Below are positions 1-7,088 of a DNA stretch of 10,000 nt, in pieces. The DNA is from Theodoxus fluviatilis (taxonomy: Eukaryota; Mollusca; Gastropoda; Cycloneritida; Neritidae): assembly GCA_034096865.1 (NCBI GenBank), contig JAWQFJ010008539.1, forward strand, positions 1 through 10,000. Reading direction: 5' to 3'. Position numbers and translations under genes: made by a program. Below the pieces are notes generated by a model, which saw nothing but the letters and a program-made list of their open reading frames with translations, was not told where the DNA came from and did not search any database. Numbering within the stretch: position 1 is the stretch's first letter; each line of letters opens with the position of its first letter.

Positions 1-112
1 AGTTATTGCATTTGTCTCATCTAAGTAAATATTTCGTGGTTATGAATGTAAATCACATGCATGAAGTGTAAATATTTCACACATACACACAGACTCTGTT
101 CGTTTCCTCCTT

Positions 113-402
<290 letters not shown>

Positions 403-455
403 GACTGAAACCATGCAGTGAAGAGAACACAAAGAAATAGAATCATCCCATGATA

Positions 456-461
456 TTTATT
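456..461 (-). promoter_or_regulatory. polyadenylation signal AATAAA
   Basis: On the minus strand positions 461-456 read AATAAA, the only canonical hexamer seen between the LIPT1 stop and the left edge of the window. About 20-35 nt downstream (roughly 437-422) the sense strand reads tttctttgtgttctc, a good GU/U-rich downstream element, and long TG tracts follow. Cleavage would be expected near 430-445. This is motif-based, and transcript ends have not been seen. Confidence 0.5.
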
Positions 462-817
462 GCATGCTAGCATCGAGAAGCAATGCCCCAACAATAGCCC
501 TGAACTTCACCTTCACTGACATCCATGACAAGCTTTTTGAAGAAGGCACTCCCACATTCCCGGAGTTTAGGCAGTGTAGCATCACTAGAAATCACTTTGC
601 AGATACATATAAGTTACATTCATACATTAAAATATAGACTGATATCAAAATTACAAGTAATACTTCACCTCCTCAAAATCAGCACATACATGTATATCTG
701 TCATGTGTGTCAGTCTAAATTGCCCAAATATTGACCCTTTCCTCAATTACAAACACAATCACCCTCATCCCCTCACTACCACATCCACACTTCACCAGGC
801 CCTAAAACACACCATCA
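462..817 (-). other. LIPT1: probable 3' UTR of LIPT1
   Basis: Unique, moderately AT-rich sequence between the TGA stop and the first canonical AATAAA on the minus strand. It has no simple repeats and no recognised gene on either strand. The proximal part (about 478-590) is open on the minus strand for 42 codons and is treated separately as a possible alternative terminal exon. Confidence 0.5.
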
Positions 818-1237
818 TCAAACAAGCAGGCACTCTCCAAGAGACGACAGAAACCATGCGCAGAACTCTCTCGTCAGCTCGTCTGGATGGGACACTTCCA
901 CAGCTTCCAGCACTGTTCGAACATGGCTCCCCCACAGAGGAACTCCCACCAGATTCTCTCTGACTCCAGTGGCAAAACCTTCCCAAGAGGTGGGATGACA
1001 AAAGGGGGAGGACAACTCCCAACTCAGACTTCCCAACCTGCCCTTGACAATCTCAGCGTTGAACGTCACGGAAATGGCGGAATGGTCTGCCAGGGTTCTT
1101 GAGAAAATTCTGCTGATGGAGAACTTCGGAGTCTTGCCAAACACCCATTCAGGTCCACACAGCTCTTGCAGGAGTTTGCCCACACCAGGGAAGACGGCCT
1201 CCTCCATCGGATTCACCTCCCGGAAAGTTTCACCCTG
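818..1237 (-). CDS. LIPT1: LIPT1 terminal coding exon, C-terminal domain and stop
   Basis: 420 bp: 139 codons plus TGA at 820-818. It starts QGETFREVNPMEEAVFPGVG and contains WVFGKTPKFS, the signature of the LplA/LIPT1 C-terminal domain, which closes over the lipoate-binding site. The end (…FLSSLGECLLV) falls at about the same place as the end of human LIPT1, so the C-terminus looks complete. The acceptor is a tandem NAGNAG (cctgtcagcag), so the exon can begin at 1237 (with an extra Gln) or at 1234. An ATG at 1216 inside it is an internal methionine, not the start of a separate gene. Codon use and GC content are clearly higher than in the flanking AT-rich intron and UTR. Confidence 0.92.
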   Translation of the reverse strand, partial: QGETFREVNPMEEAVFPGVGKLLQELCGPEWVFGKTPKFSISRIFSRTLADHSAISVTFNAEIVKGRLGSLSWELSSPFCHPTSWEGFATGVRENLVGVPLWGSHVRTVLEAVEVSHPDELTREFCAWFLSSLGECLLV

Positions 1238-1242
1238 CTGAC

Positions 1243-1640
1243 AGGGAAAAATATGAGAATCTCAAAAGAGATGATCCGGTCATATCAACAGTCCTCCATC
1301 AAGCTGCAATGTGTCAGTGATTATGGGAAAAAAGTATACATTACATATACTTCGTTTCTGGCTTGGTGAAAATGCTGCAACAACAGAGAATGTCAAATTA
1401 ATCAGTCCAAGTGTTGAACAAATGAACATGAAACTGACATAAAAAGCACTTCATCTAATTCAGATCATAGGGGCTGTCATCAGGATGAAAAGGTAAGTTT
1501 TCGTAGCCTGACTGGCTCATAAAAGAAAAAGTATTTGTATGCAAATGAGAGCTGTATTTATTCTCAACTTGCAAAAGTTTGAATTCTGCAAACATTAATT
1601 TTGAAAATTTTCCACAGGCACAAACAAACAATTCTGGTCT
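1243..1640. other. unique intronic sequence, no features seen
   Basis: AT-rich, non-repetitive part of the last LIPT1 intron, upstream of the terminal exon's acceptor. No plausible exon, RNA gene or mobile element was recognised on either strand. Confidence 0.6.
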
Positions 1641-1799
1641 CACACACACTCATACACCATCCGAATCCTTATCTCCCCAAACCACCCTTTCCAACTCTCC
1701 ACACACACAAACACCTACCTTCTCTTACTTTCTCTACTCATCCTCTCACACCCCTACACACAAACAAAACCTCCATCCACCAGATATACCCAGATACAT

Positions 1800-2139
1800 G
1801 CACAGATACACGCACACACACACACACAAACACACTCACACACACACAACACACACACACACACACAACACACACACACACACAAAACACACACACACAA
1901 AACAAACACACACACAAATACACACACAAATACACACACATACACGCTCACTATAACACTAACACACACACACAAATGCACACTAAAAACACACACACAC
2001 ACACACACAAACACACGTGCACCCCCCCACCCCCACCCCCCCCACACACACACCAAAACACACACACCAAAACACACACACACACACACACTCACACACA
2101 CACATACACACACAAAAGCACACGCACACACACAAAAGC

Positions 2140-2183
<44 letters not shown>
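1800..2183. repeat. imperfect (CA)n microsatellite with a C-rich block
   Basis: (CA)n broken by AA, TA and GC interruptions, with an internal C-rich stretch at about 2020-2043 (runs of 7-8 C separated by A). The cleanest part, 2146-2183, is uninterrupted CA. A looser CA-rich, pyrimidine-rich lead-in starts near 1640. In the sense of the LIPT1 pre-mRNA this is (UG)n, beginning 18 nt after the 5' splice site of the 2341-2201 exon. Confidence 0.96.
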
Positions 2184-2185
<2 letters not shown>

Positions 2186-2200
2186 CTCCTCTCTTATCAC

Positions 2201-2341
2201 CTTGGCTTGCTCTAAGGGGGACTGGAGAAAGTAGGCAGCAATGGCCTCCACAGCAGAGCCGTAGTTGAGGGCAGGCTCCGCATCCCTCAGGTTTTGTACG
2301 GAGGCTGGAATGCTCTGGGTAGCCCTGGTGTCAACACCCAG
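2201..2341 (-). CDS. LIPT1: LIPT1 exon with ATxSIPxxVxNL block
   Basis: 141-bp phase-0 exon of 47 codons. The acceptor is cttccag|ctgggt and the donor gccaag|gtgata (GT at 2200-2199). It encodes [20 protein letters not shown] followed by a helix-like segment ending [13 protein letters not shown]. The ATxSIPxxVxNL block matches the segment after the catalytic core in animal LIPT1, where the chain leaves the ligase domain towards the C-terminal accessory domain. A long TG array (sense of the gene) starts only 18 nt into the following intron. An extended frame reading into that repeat as poly-VC is not real coding sequence. Confidence 0.88.
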
Positions 2342-2492
2342 CTGGAAGTAGACAACAGTTGTAAACAAACATTAATACTACAAGTATACAGCGATGGTAA
2401 GCAAGAAAATAAGTATGATCAAAGACACACAGCTATACAAACACATAGAAACACATAAAACATACATATGCATAATGAGTTACACACATGTG

Positions 2493-2499
2493 CATCCAT

Positions 2500-2532
<33 letters not shown>

Positions 2533-2701
2533 TGCATGCACCCATACATGCATGCACACACACATGCACACACACATGCATGCATGAATGTGCTTGCACA
2601 CACACACACACACAGAACACACAGACACACACACACAAACACACTATTGCATGCACACACACATGCACGCACGCATGCATGCACACACACACACACTAGC
2701 A

Positions 2702-2736
<35 letters not shown>

Positions 2737-2740
2737 ACAC
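2493..2740. repeat. (CA)n microsatellite with TGCATGCA interruptions
   Basis: Alternating purine-pyrimidine tract of CACACA blocks separated by TGCATGCA and ATGCA words. It lies in the LIPT1 intron 2342-5368. There is no coding evidence; the open frames here are poly-HT and poly-VC. Confidence 0.95.
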
Positions 2741-2751
2741 ACAATCTGCTG

Positions 2752-2940
2752 CTACAACAACAACTAGTACTACTACTACTACTATTCCTACTGGTACAAA
2801 CTAGTAGTCCTACTACTACTCCTACTACTACTGTTACTGCTTCTACTACTCCGACAACTACTACAACTACTGTCTTTGCCACTGCCACCACCATCACCAC
2901 CACCATCACGAATGCTACTACTACTATTATTACTACAAAT
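2752..2940. repeat. degenerate (ACT)n / (CTA)n trinucleotide repeat
   Basis: Decayed ACT/CTA triplets with CTG, TCC and CAC substitutions, giving a Thr-rich translation in one frame and Ser- or Val-rich ones in others. It directly abuts the left end of the foldback element at 2946, whose target-site copy (tacttt) comes from the edge of this repeat. Confidence 0.9.
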
Positions 2941-2945
2941 ACTTT

Positions 2946-3366
2946 GGGAAAAACTTTCAGAGACGGGCCACACCAGTGGACTCGTCCGAGGAGAGGGGTG
3001 TGAGAAAGACGGCCAAAACTGGTGGGCGGAGGCTTCTGATTGGCTGTGTTTTCAGATTTTCATATTCATATTCTTTTGTCATTCTGGGTGTGAAAAACCG
3101 CAAATTCACTGGGAATAAACTAACCAAGATCGGTTGCCAATCAGATGCTGTGGCCAGCTAACTTGTGTGGCCCACCAGCTTGGCTGTCTTTCCCACACCC
3201 CTCTCCTTGGATGAGTCCACTAGTGTGGCCCGCCAGCTTGGCTGTCTTTCCCACACCCCTCTCCTTGGATGAGTCCACTAGTGTGGCCCGCCAGCTTGGC
3301 TGTCTTTCCCACACCCCTCTCCTCGGACGAGTCCATTGGTGTGGCCCGACTCTGGAAGCCTTTCCC
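2946..3366. mobile_element. foldback / MITE-like non-autonomous DNA element
   Basis: Long terminal inverted repeats flank a loop of about 91 bp. The left arm (2946-3044) begins gggaaaaactttcagagac and ends tctgattggc. The right arm, read in reverse complement from 3366, begins gggaaaggcttccagagtc and ends in the same tctgattggc (3145-3136). The arms share the gggccacacc…ggagaggggtgtg core with few mismatches. The right arm is longer because its core is repeated three times. A direct repeat tacttt flanks the element (2940-2945 and 3367-3372); it can be extended to the 8-bp tactttgg if the left end is drawn at 2948. There is no transposase, so it would be mobilised in trans. The superfamily cannot be set from the ends alone, though the target-site length of 6-8 bp argues against Tc1/mariner. 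Confidence 0.8.
3165..3349. repeat. 58-bp tandem repeat, about 3.2 copies, in the element's right arm
   Basis: Units start at 3165, 3223 and 3281, with a partial unit at 3339; each begins gtgtggccc. The second unit is nearly identical to the first; the third differs at a few sites (cctcggacgagtccattggt in place of ccttggatgagtccactagt). The outermost, more diverged copy matches the single copy of the left arm best (cgaggagag, actcgtccg), so the expansion probably arose inside the arm after insertion or in the master copy. Confidence 0.92.
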
Positions 3367-3515
3367 TACTTTGGCCACTTTTGCTCTTGTTAGACTTGGT
3401 TGTCTCACTCTAACAGCCGCCTGTGGCTGGCAGGTTCAATAACAACTTGTGCGTGCATTCCAGAGTTGCCTCATGGGGCCTGTTTTCTTCGAAAAGTATA
3501 ATTGGGAAGTGGCTG

Positions 3516-3516
3516 C

Positions 3517-3550
<34 letters not shown>

Positions 3551-3557
3551 CGATGAC

Positions 3558-3604
<47 letters not shown>

Positions 3605-3760
3605 CGGACGACAAATCTCTCCAAAATTAATTATAAATATTGTGAAGATGAGATGATGATGATGATGATGATGATGATGACAAATTTCTCCAAAATTCAT
3701 TATTAATATTGTGAAGATGAGATGATAATGATAATGATGATGATGATGATGATGATGATT
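3516..3760. repeat. (GAT)n microsatellite with a duplicated 69-bp unit
   Basis: Three GATGAT blocks (about 3516-3604, 3651-3679 and 3717-3760) are separated by two copies of an AT-rich spacer starting acaaatctctccaaaatt (3611) and acaaatttctccaaaatt (3680), 69 bp apart. The translations (poly-D, poly-H, poly-S) are artefacts of the triplet. Confidence 0.95.
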
Positions 3761-4077
3761 GTTATCACCACCGCCTCCTCTACCGCTATGACTACCTGTC
3801 CATGCAAACCAATCTGACTGGTCAGACCCATACAGATCAATCCAGATACAAAACAGCAACTGTACAATGAAGGCAAGCACCTGTGCTGTGGCTGCAGATA
3901 CCAAGTGTACGAAATCGGATTTCTCAAGTGCGTTCTTGGAGCAGTGTAGCCAGGAGATAAGTTTAGCTCAACAAATTAAAAAGACGTTGTAGGGGAGGTA
4001 ACTCCAGCAAGTTCATGAAGGCAAATATTGGGGCTATGACAGTACACTCATATAATGAGGATAAACGTGTGCAAGTG
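3761..4077. other. unique intronic sequence, no features seen
   Basis: Non-repetitive stretch of the LIPT1 intron 2342-5368 between the GAT array and the TG/TGCA array. No exon-like segment with splice sites or recognisable domain was found on either strand. Confidence 0.6.
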
Positions 4078-4206
4078 CATTTGTACATGCATGTATGTAC
4101 ATGTGTGTGTGTGTGTGCGTGCATGCACGTGTGTGTGCATGCATGCATGTGTGCGTGTGCATATGTGTGCGTGTGTGAGTTTATGTGCCTATGTGTGTGT
4201 ACTCAT
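4078..4206. repeat. (TG)n / TGCA-rich microsatellite
   Basis: Short TGTGTG runs interspersed with CATG, TGCATG and GCGTG words. It precedes the CTGT/CTGC array by about 30 bp on the plus strand. Confidence 0.9.
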
Positions 4207-4235
4207 GTGGGTATCCTTGCATAACTTAGTTGTGT

Positions 4236-5336
4236 TTGTCTCCTGCCTGTCTGTCTCTGTCTGCCTGCCTGCCTGTCTCTGTCTGCCTGCCTGCCTGTCT
4301 CTGTCTGCCTGCCTGCCTGTCTCTGTCTGCCTGCCTGCCTGTCTCTGTCTGCCTGCCTGCCTGTCTCTGTCTGCCTGCCTGTCTGTGTCTGTCTCTGTCT
4401 TGCCTGCCTGCCTGTCTCTGTCTGCCTGCCTGTCTGCCTACCTGTCAGTCTGCCTGCCTGCCTGCCTACCTGCCAGTCCACCTGCCTGCCTGCATGTCTG
4501 CCTACCTGCCAGTCTGCCTGTCTACCTGCCAGTCTGTCTGCCAGTCTGCCTGTCTACCTGCCAGTCTGTCTGCCAGTCTGCCTGTCTATCTGCCTGTCTG
4601 TCTGCCAGTCTGCCTGTCTGTCTGCCTGTCTGTCTGCCTGTCTGTCTGCCTGTCTGTCTGCCTGTCTGTCTGTCTGTCTGTCTGCCAGTCTGCCTGCCTG
4701 TCTGCCTACCTGAAAGCCCATTTGCCTACCTATCAGTCTGCATGCCTGCCTACCTGCCTCTGTGTCTGCCTATCTGCCTACCTGCCAGTCCATCTGCCTG
4801 CCTGTCTGCTTGCCTGTCTGTCTGTCTCTCTGCCTACCTGTCTGTCTGCCTGTCTGTCAGCCAGTCCATCTGCCTGCCTGTCTGCTTGCCTGTCTGTCTG
4901 TCTCTCTGCCTGCCTGTCTGCCTGCTTGCCTCTTTCTCTGCCTGCCTGCCTGTCTCTCTCTCTGCCTGCCTGCCTGTCTCTCTCTCTCTTTGCCTGCCTG
5001 TCTGCCTGTCTCCCTCTCTCTGCCTGACTGCCTGTCTCTCTCTCTCTCTCTGCCTGCCTGCCTATCTCTCTTTCTCTGCCTGCCTGCCTGTCTCTCTTTC
5101 TCTGCCTGCCTGCCTGTCTGCCCATCTCTCTTTTTCTGCCTGCCTGCCTGTCTCTCTCTCTGCCTTCCTGCCTCTCTCTCTCTCTCTCTGCCTGCCTGCC
5201 TGTCTCTCTCTCTCTGCCTTCCTGCCTCTCTCTCTCTCTCTGCCTGCCTGCCTGTCTCTCTCTCTCTGCCTGCCTGCATGCATGCCTGCCTGCCTGCTCG
5301 CCTGCCTGCTTGTCTGCCTGCCTGTCTATCTATCTG
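4236..5336. repeat. 1.1-kb (CTGC)n/(CTGT)n/(CTCT)n tetranucleotide array
   Basis: Plus strand consists almost wholly of CTGC, CTGT and CTCT tetranucleotides with CAGT, CTAC and CTAT variants. A higher-order 22-bp unit (gtctctgtctgcctgcctgc plus ct) is repeated about six times from 4255 to 4385. The part from about 4930 has more CTCT runs, in units ending in ctgcctgcctgc. CTGY units contain no stop in any frame, so very long spurious frames such as 4055-5584 arise. In the LIPT1 pre-mRNA the array is (GCAG/ACAG)n and begins about 30 nt after the donor of exon 5476-5369. Confidence 0.97.
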
Positions 5337-5368
5337 CCTGCCCATCTGTGTCTGTACATGACACCTAC

Positions 5369-5476
5369 ACACTGGCTGTGGAGGAAGTGCTGGAGATGCT
5401 GCTTGTCCACGTCCAGCAGCAGGGTGAAGTGGTGGTATGCCCTCTTCCCCCCCAGCTTGGAGGCTGTCCCAGACAC
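5369..5476 (-). CDS. LIPT1: LIPT1 exon with SGTASK and AYHH motifs
   Basis: 108-bp phase-0 exon of 36 codons. The acceptor is ttcctgcag|gtgtct. It begins [20 protein letters not shown], matching SGTASKxGxxxAYHHCTLL of animal LIPT1, and ends near HSQC. The donor is placed at agtgt|gtaggt (GT at 5368-5367), because the two alternative GT sites nearby would put an immediate TGA in frame once joined to the next exon, and because this choice keeps the same residue count as human LIPT1 between the conserved YHH and the following ATxSIP block. The HH pair lies in the core of the lipoate-binding fold. The antisense strand of this exon is the tail end of a long spurious open frame running through the neighbouring CTGC array. 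Confidence 0.88.
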
Positions 5477-5660
5477 CTGCAGGAAATGGAAACATTTTTC
5501 ATGAATAAGCCTCCTCTACATCTGAAGCCAGATGGCACCATCTCAGAAAATGGTCACAGTGAGGTTCTGTGCTTGGATGGCTAGAGGGAAGACAAAAAGT
5601 ACAACGCAGACCACTCCAGTGCACTCTGTGTTCTCCAGTAACTCTCTCCTTCAGTTGAAA

Positions 5661-6110
5661 GGTTTCAGTAGCAAAGGACAGAGTGCACATGTAAAGTCAA
5701 CACCGCTTTCACAAGACGATATAGATAGAGCCCATGTTATGAGTGCATTTATTCCTCTATATAGCCATCCATTCATCCATCGATGCATTTGTTCCTCCAT
5801 GTATCCATCCACCTATCCAAATAAGGTTTCAGTAGCAAAGTAGAGGTTGTAAGTTCAGTTCCATTTTTCATAAAGGAATATGAAGGAAGAGCCCGTGATA
5901 TGAGTTCAATCATTCCTCCATACAGCTATCTATTCATCCAACAAACCATTCATTCCTCCAAATAATCAGCCAGCCATCTATCCAAATAAACTTTCAGCAG
6001 CAAAACAGAGGTTGTAAAACCCACTGTCTTCAGAATGAAGACATGGGAAAGGCCTATGTTATGGTACAATCATTTCTCCACACAACCATGCAGTCTTCCG
6101 TTCTTCCCTC
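5661..6110. repeat. about 165-bp tandem repeat, three diverged units
   Basis: The landmark ggtttcagtagcaaag occurs at 5661 and 5825 and as acttccag-like actttcagcagcaaa at 5990 (spacings 164 and 165). Following landmarks repeat too: gagcccatgttatgag, gagcccgtgatatgag and ggcctatgttatgg, each followed by an ATTCCTCC/TTTCTCC and ATCCATTC-rich stretch. The units are clearly diverged. The internal ATCC words may have seeded the pure ATCC array that follows. Confidence 0.82.
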
Positions 6111-6135
6111 CACTCAACAATTCATCCTTTAATTT

Positions 6136-6480
6136 GTCTATCTATTCATCCATCCATCCATCTACCCACTCATGCATCCATCCATCCATCCATCCATCCA
6201 CCCATCCATCCACCCACTCATCCATTCATCAATCCATCCATCCATCCATCCACCCATCCATCCATCCATCCATCCATCCATCCGTCCGTCTATCCATCCG
6301 TCTATCCACCCACTCATCCATCCGTCCATCCACCCACCCACCCACTCATCCATCCATCCATCCATCCATCCACCCACTCATCCATTCATCAATCCATCCA
6401 TCCATCCATCCATCTATTCACCCATCCATCCATCCATCCATCCACCCACTCATCCACCCACCCATCCACTCATCTATCCA
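6136..6480. repeat. (ATCC)n tetranucleotide array
   Basis: Mostly ATCC with ACCC, ACTC, ATTC and GTCC variants. A longer-range duplication is visible: cacccactcatccattcatc followed by aatcc occurs at 6211 and again at 6371 (160 bp apart). Its right edge is only 18 nt from the donor of the catalytic exon (6499-6671). Stop-free frames of the HPSI type are artefacts. Confidence 0.97.
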
Positions 6481-6498
6481 TAGTTTGAGAGAGCTGAC

Positions 6499-6671
6499 CT
6501 TGTAGAGTCCATCAAGGATGATGTCATCCCTGCTGTTGATGGAAAGATCAAGGTCCCATCGGTCTGTCAGAGCGTTCACCACCAGCTCCAGGTTGGCACC
6601 GCGGCTGTACAGGCGGCGCGATGTCATGAAGGAAAGATTCAGGTTCCCTAGGTCGTGGTAGACAGCCCCCC
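6499..6671 (-). CDS. LIPT1: LIPT1 exon with VYHDLGN motif and catalytic lysine
   Basis: 173-bp exon: 2 bases completing a glycine codon plus 57 codons. The acceptor is ccttgcag followed by six G; the donor is ctctacaag|gtcagc. The translation begins [15 protein letters not shown], continues through a region aligning with the middle of the BPL/LplA catalytic domain, and ends [10 protein letters not shown]. The terminal lysine corresponds to the conserved active-site lysine of the family (DGxxKxSG), which contacts the lipoyl-AMP or substrate carbonyl. The intron therefore falls directly after the catalytic residue. 173 is not a multiple of three, so skipping this exon would shift the frame and destroy the protein. 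It is flanked on both sides by complementary tetranucleotide arrays: ATCC-type at 6140-6480 and GGAT-type at 6736-7236. Confidence 0.9.
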
Positions 6672-6735
6672 CTGCAAGGACCAGAGTGAGGTGCATTACA
6701 TGAACCTATCAGTCTCTCGCTAGGGCAGTCACAGG

Positions 6736-7037
6736 GATGGATGGATGGGTGGATGGATGGATGGATGGATGGATGGGTGGATGGATGGATGGATGGATGG
6801 GTGGATGGATGGATGGATGGATGGATGGATGGATGGATGGATGGGTGGATGGGTGGGTGGGTGGGTGGGTGGGTGGGTGGGTGGGTGGGTGGGTGGGTGG
6901 ATGGGTGGGTGGGTGGGTGGGTGGGTGGGTGGATGGATGGATGAATGGACGGATGGATGGATGGATGGATGGGTGGATGGGTGGATGGATGGATGGATGG
7001 ATGGATGGGTGGGTGGGTGGGTGGGTGGGTGGGTGGA

Positions 7038-7088
<51 letters not shown>

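Noticed and set aside
525..734. 69-codon plus-strand frame
   Set aside because: No similarity recognised and no splice or promoter context. It overlaps the predicted 3' UTR antisense.
818..1216. Stand-alone 132-codon gene starting at the ATG at 1216
   Set aside because: The sequence upstream of this ATG continues the LIPT1 homology to an acceptor at 1237, so the methionine is internal to the last exon.
1754..2368. 204-codon minus-strand frame joining an exon-like segment to poly-VC
   Set aside because: Only the first part (2341-2201) is LIPT1 exon. The donor aag|gtgata ends it and the rest is the intronic TG array.
3205..3345. Hammerhead-ribozyme-like word gatgagtcc in the 58-bp repeats
   Set aside because: The conserved CTGA before the GA core and the downstream GAAA box are absent, so the catalytic core cannot form.
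3145..3408. Small open frames on both strands across the 58-bp repeats
   Set aside because: They lie within a non-coding foldback element, and the translations simply mirror the tandem repeat.
3410..3904. Poly-His, poly-Asp and poly-Ser frames at the GAT array
   Set aside because: Triplet-repeat artefact in three frames, with no splice sites or conserved flanks supporting an exon.
4055..5584. 509-codon plus-strand open frame rich in Cys, Leu, Pro and Ser
   Set aside because: It is produced by CTGC/CTGT/CTCT units that contain no stop codon in any frame. Other frames are equally open, and its last codons are the antisense of a well-supported LIPT1 exon.
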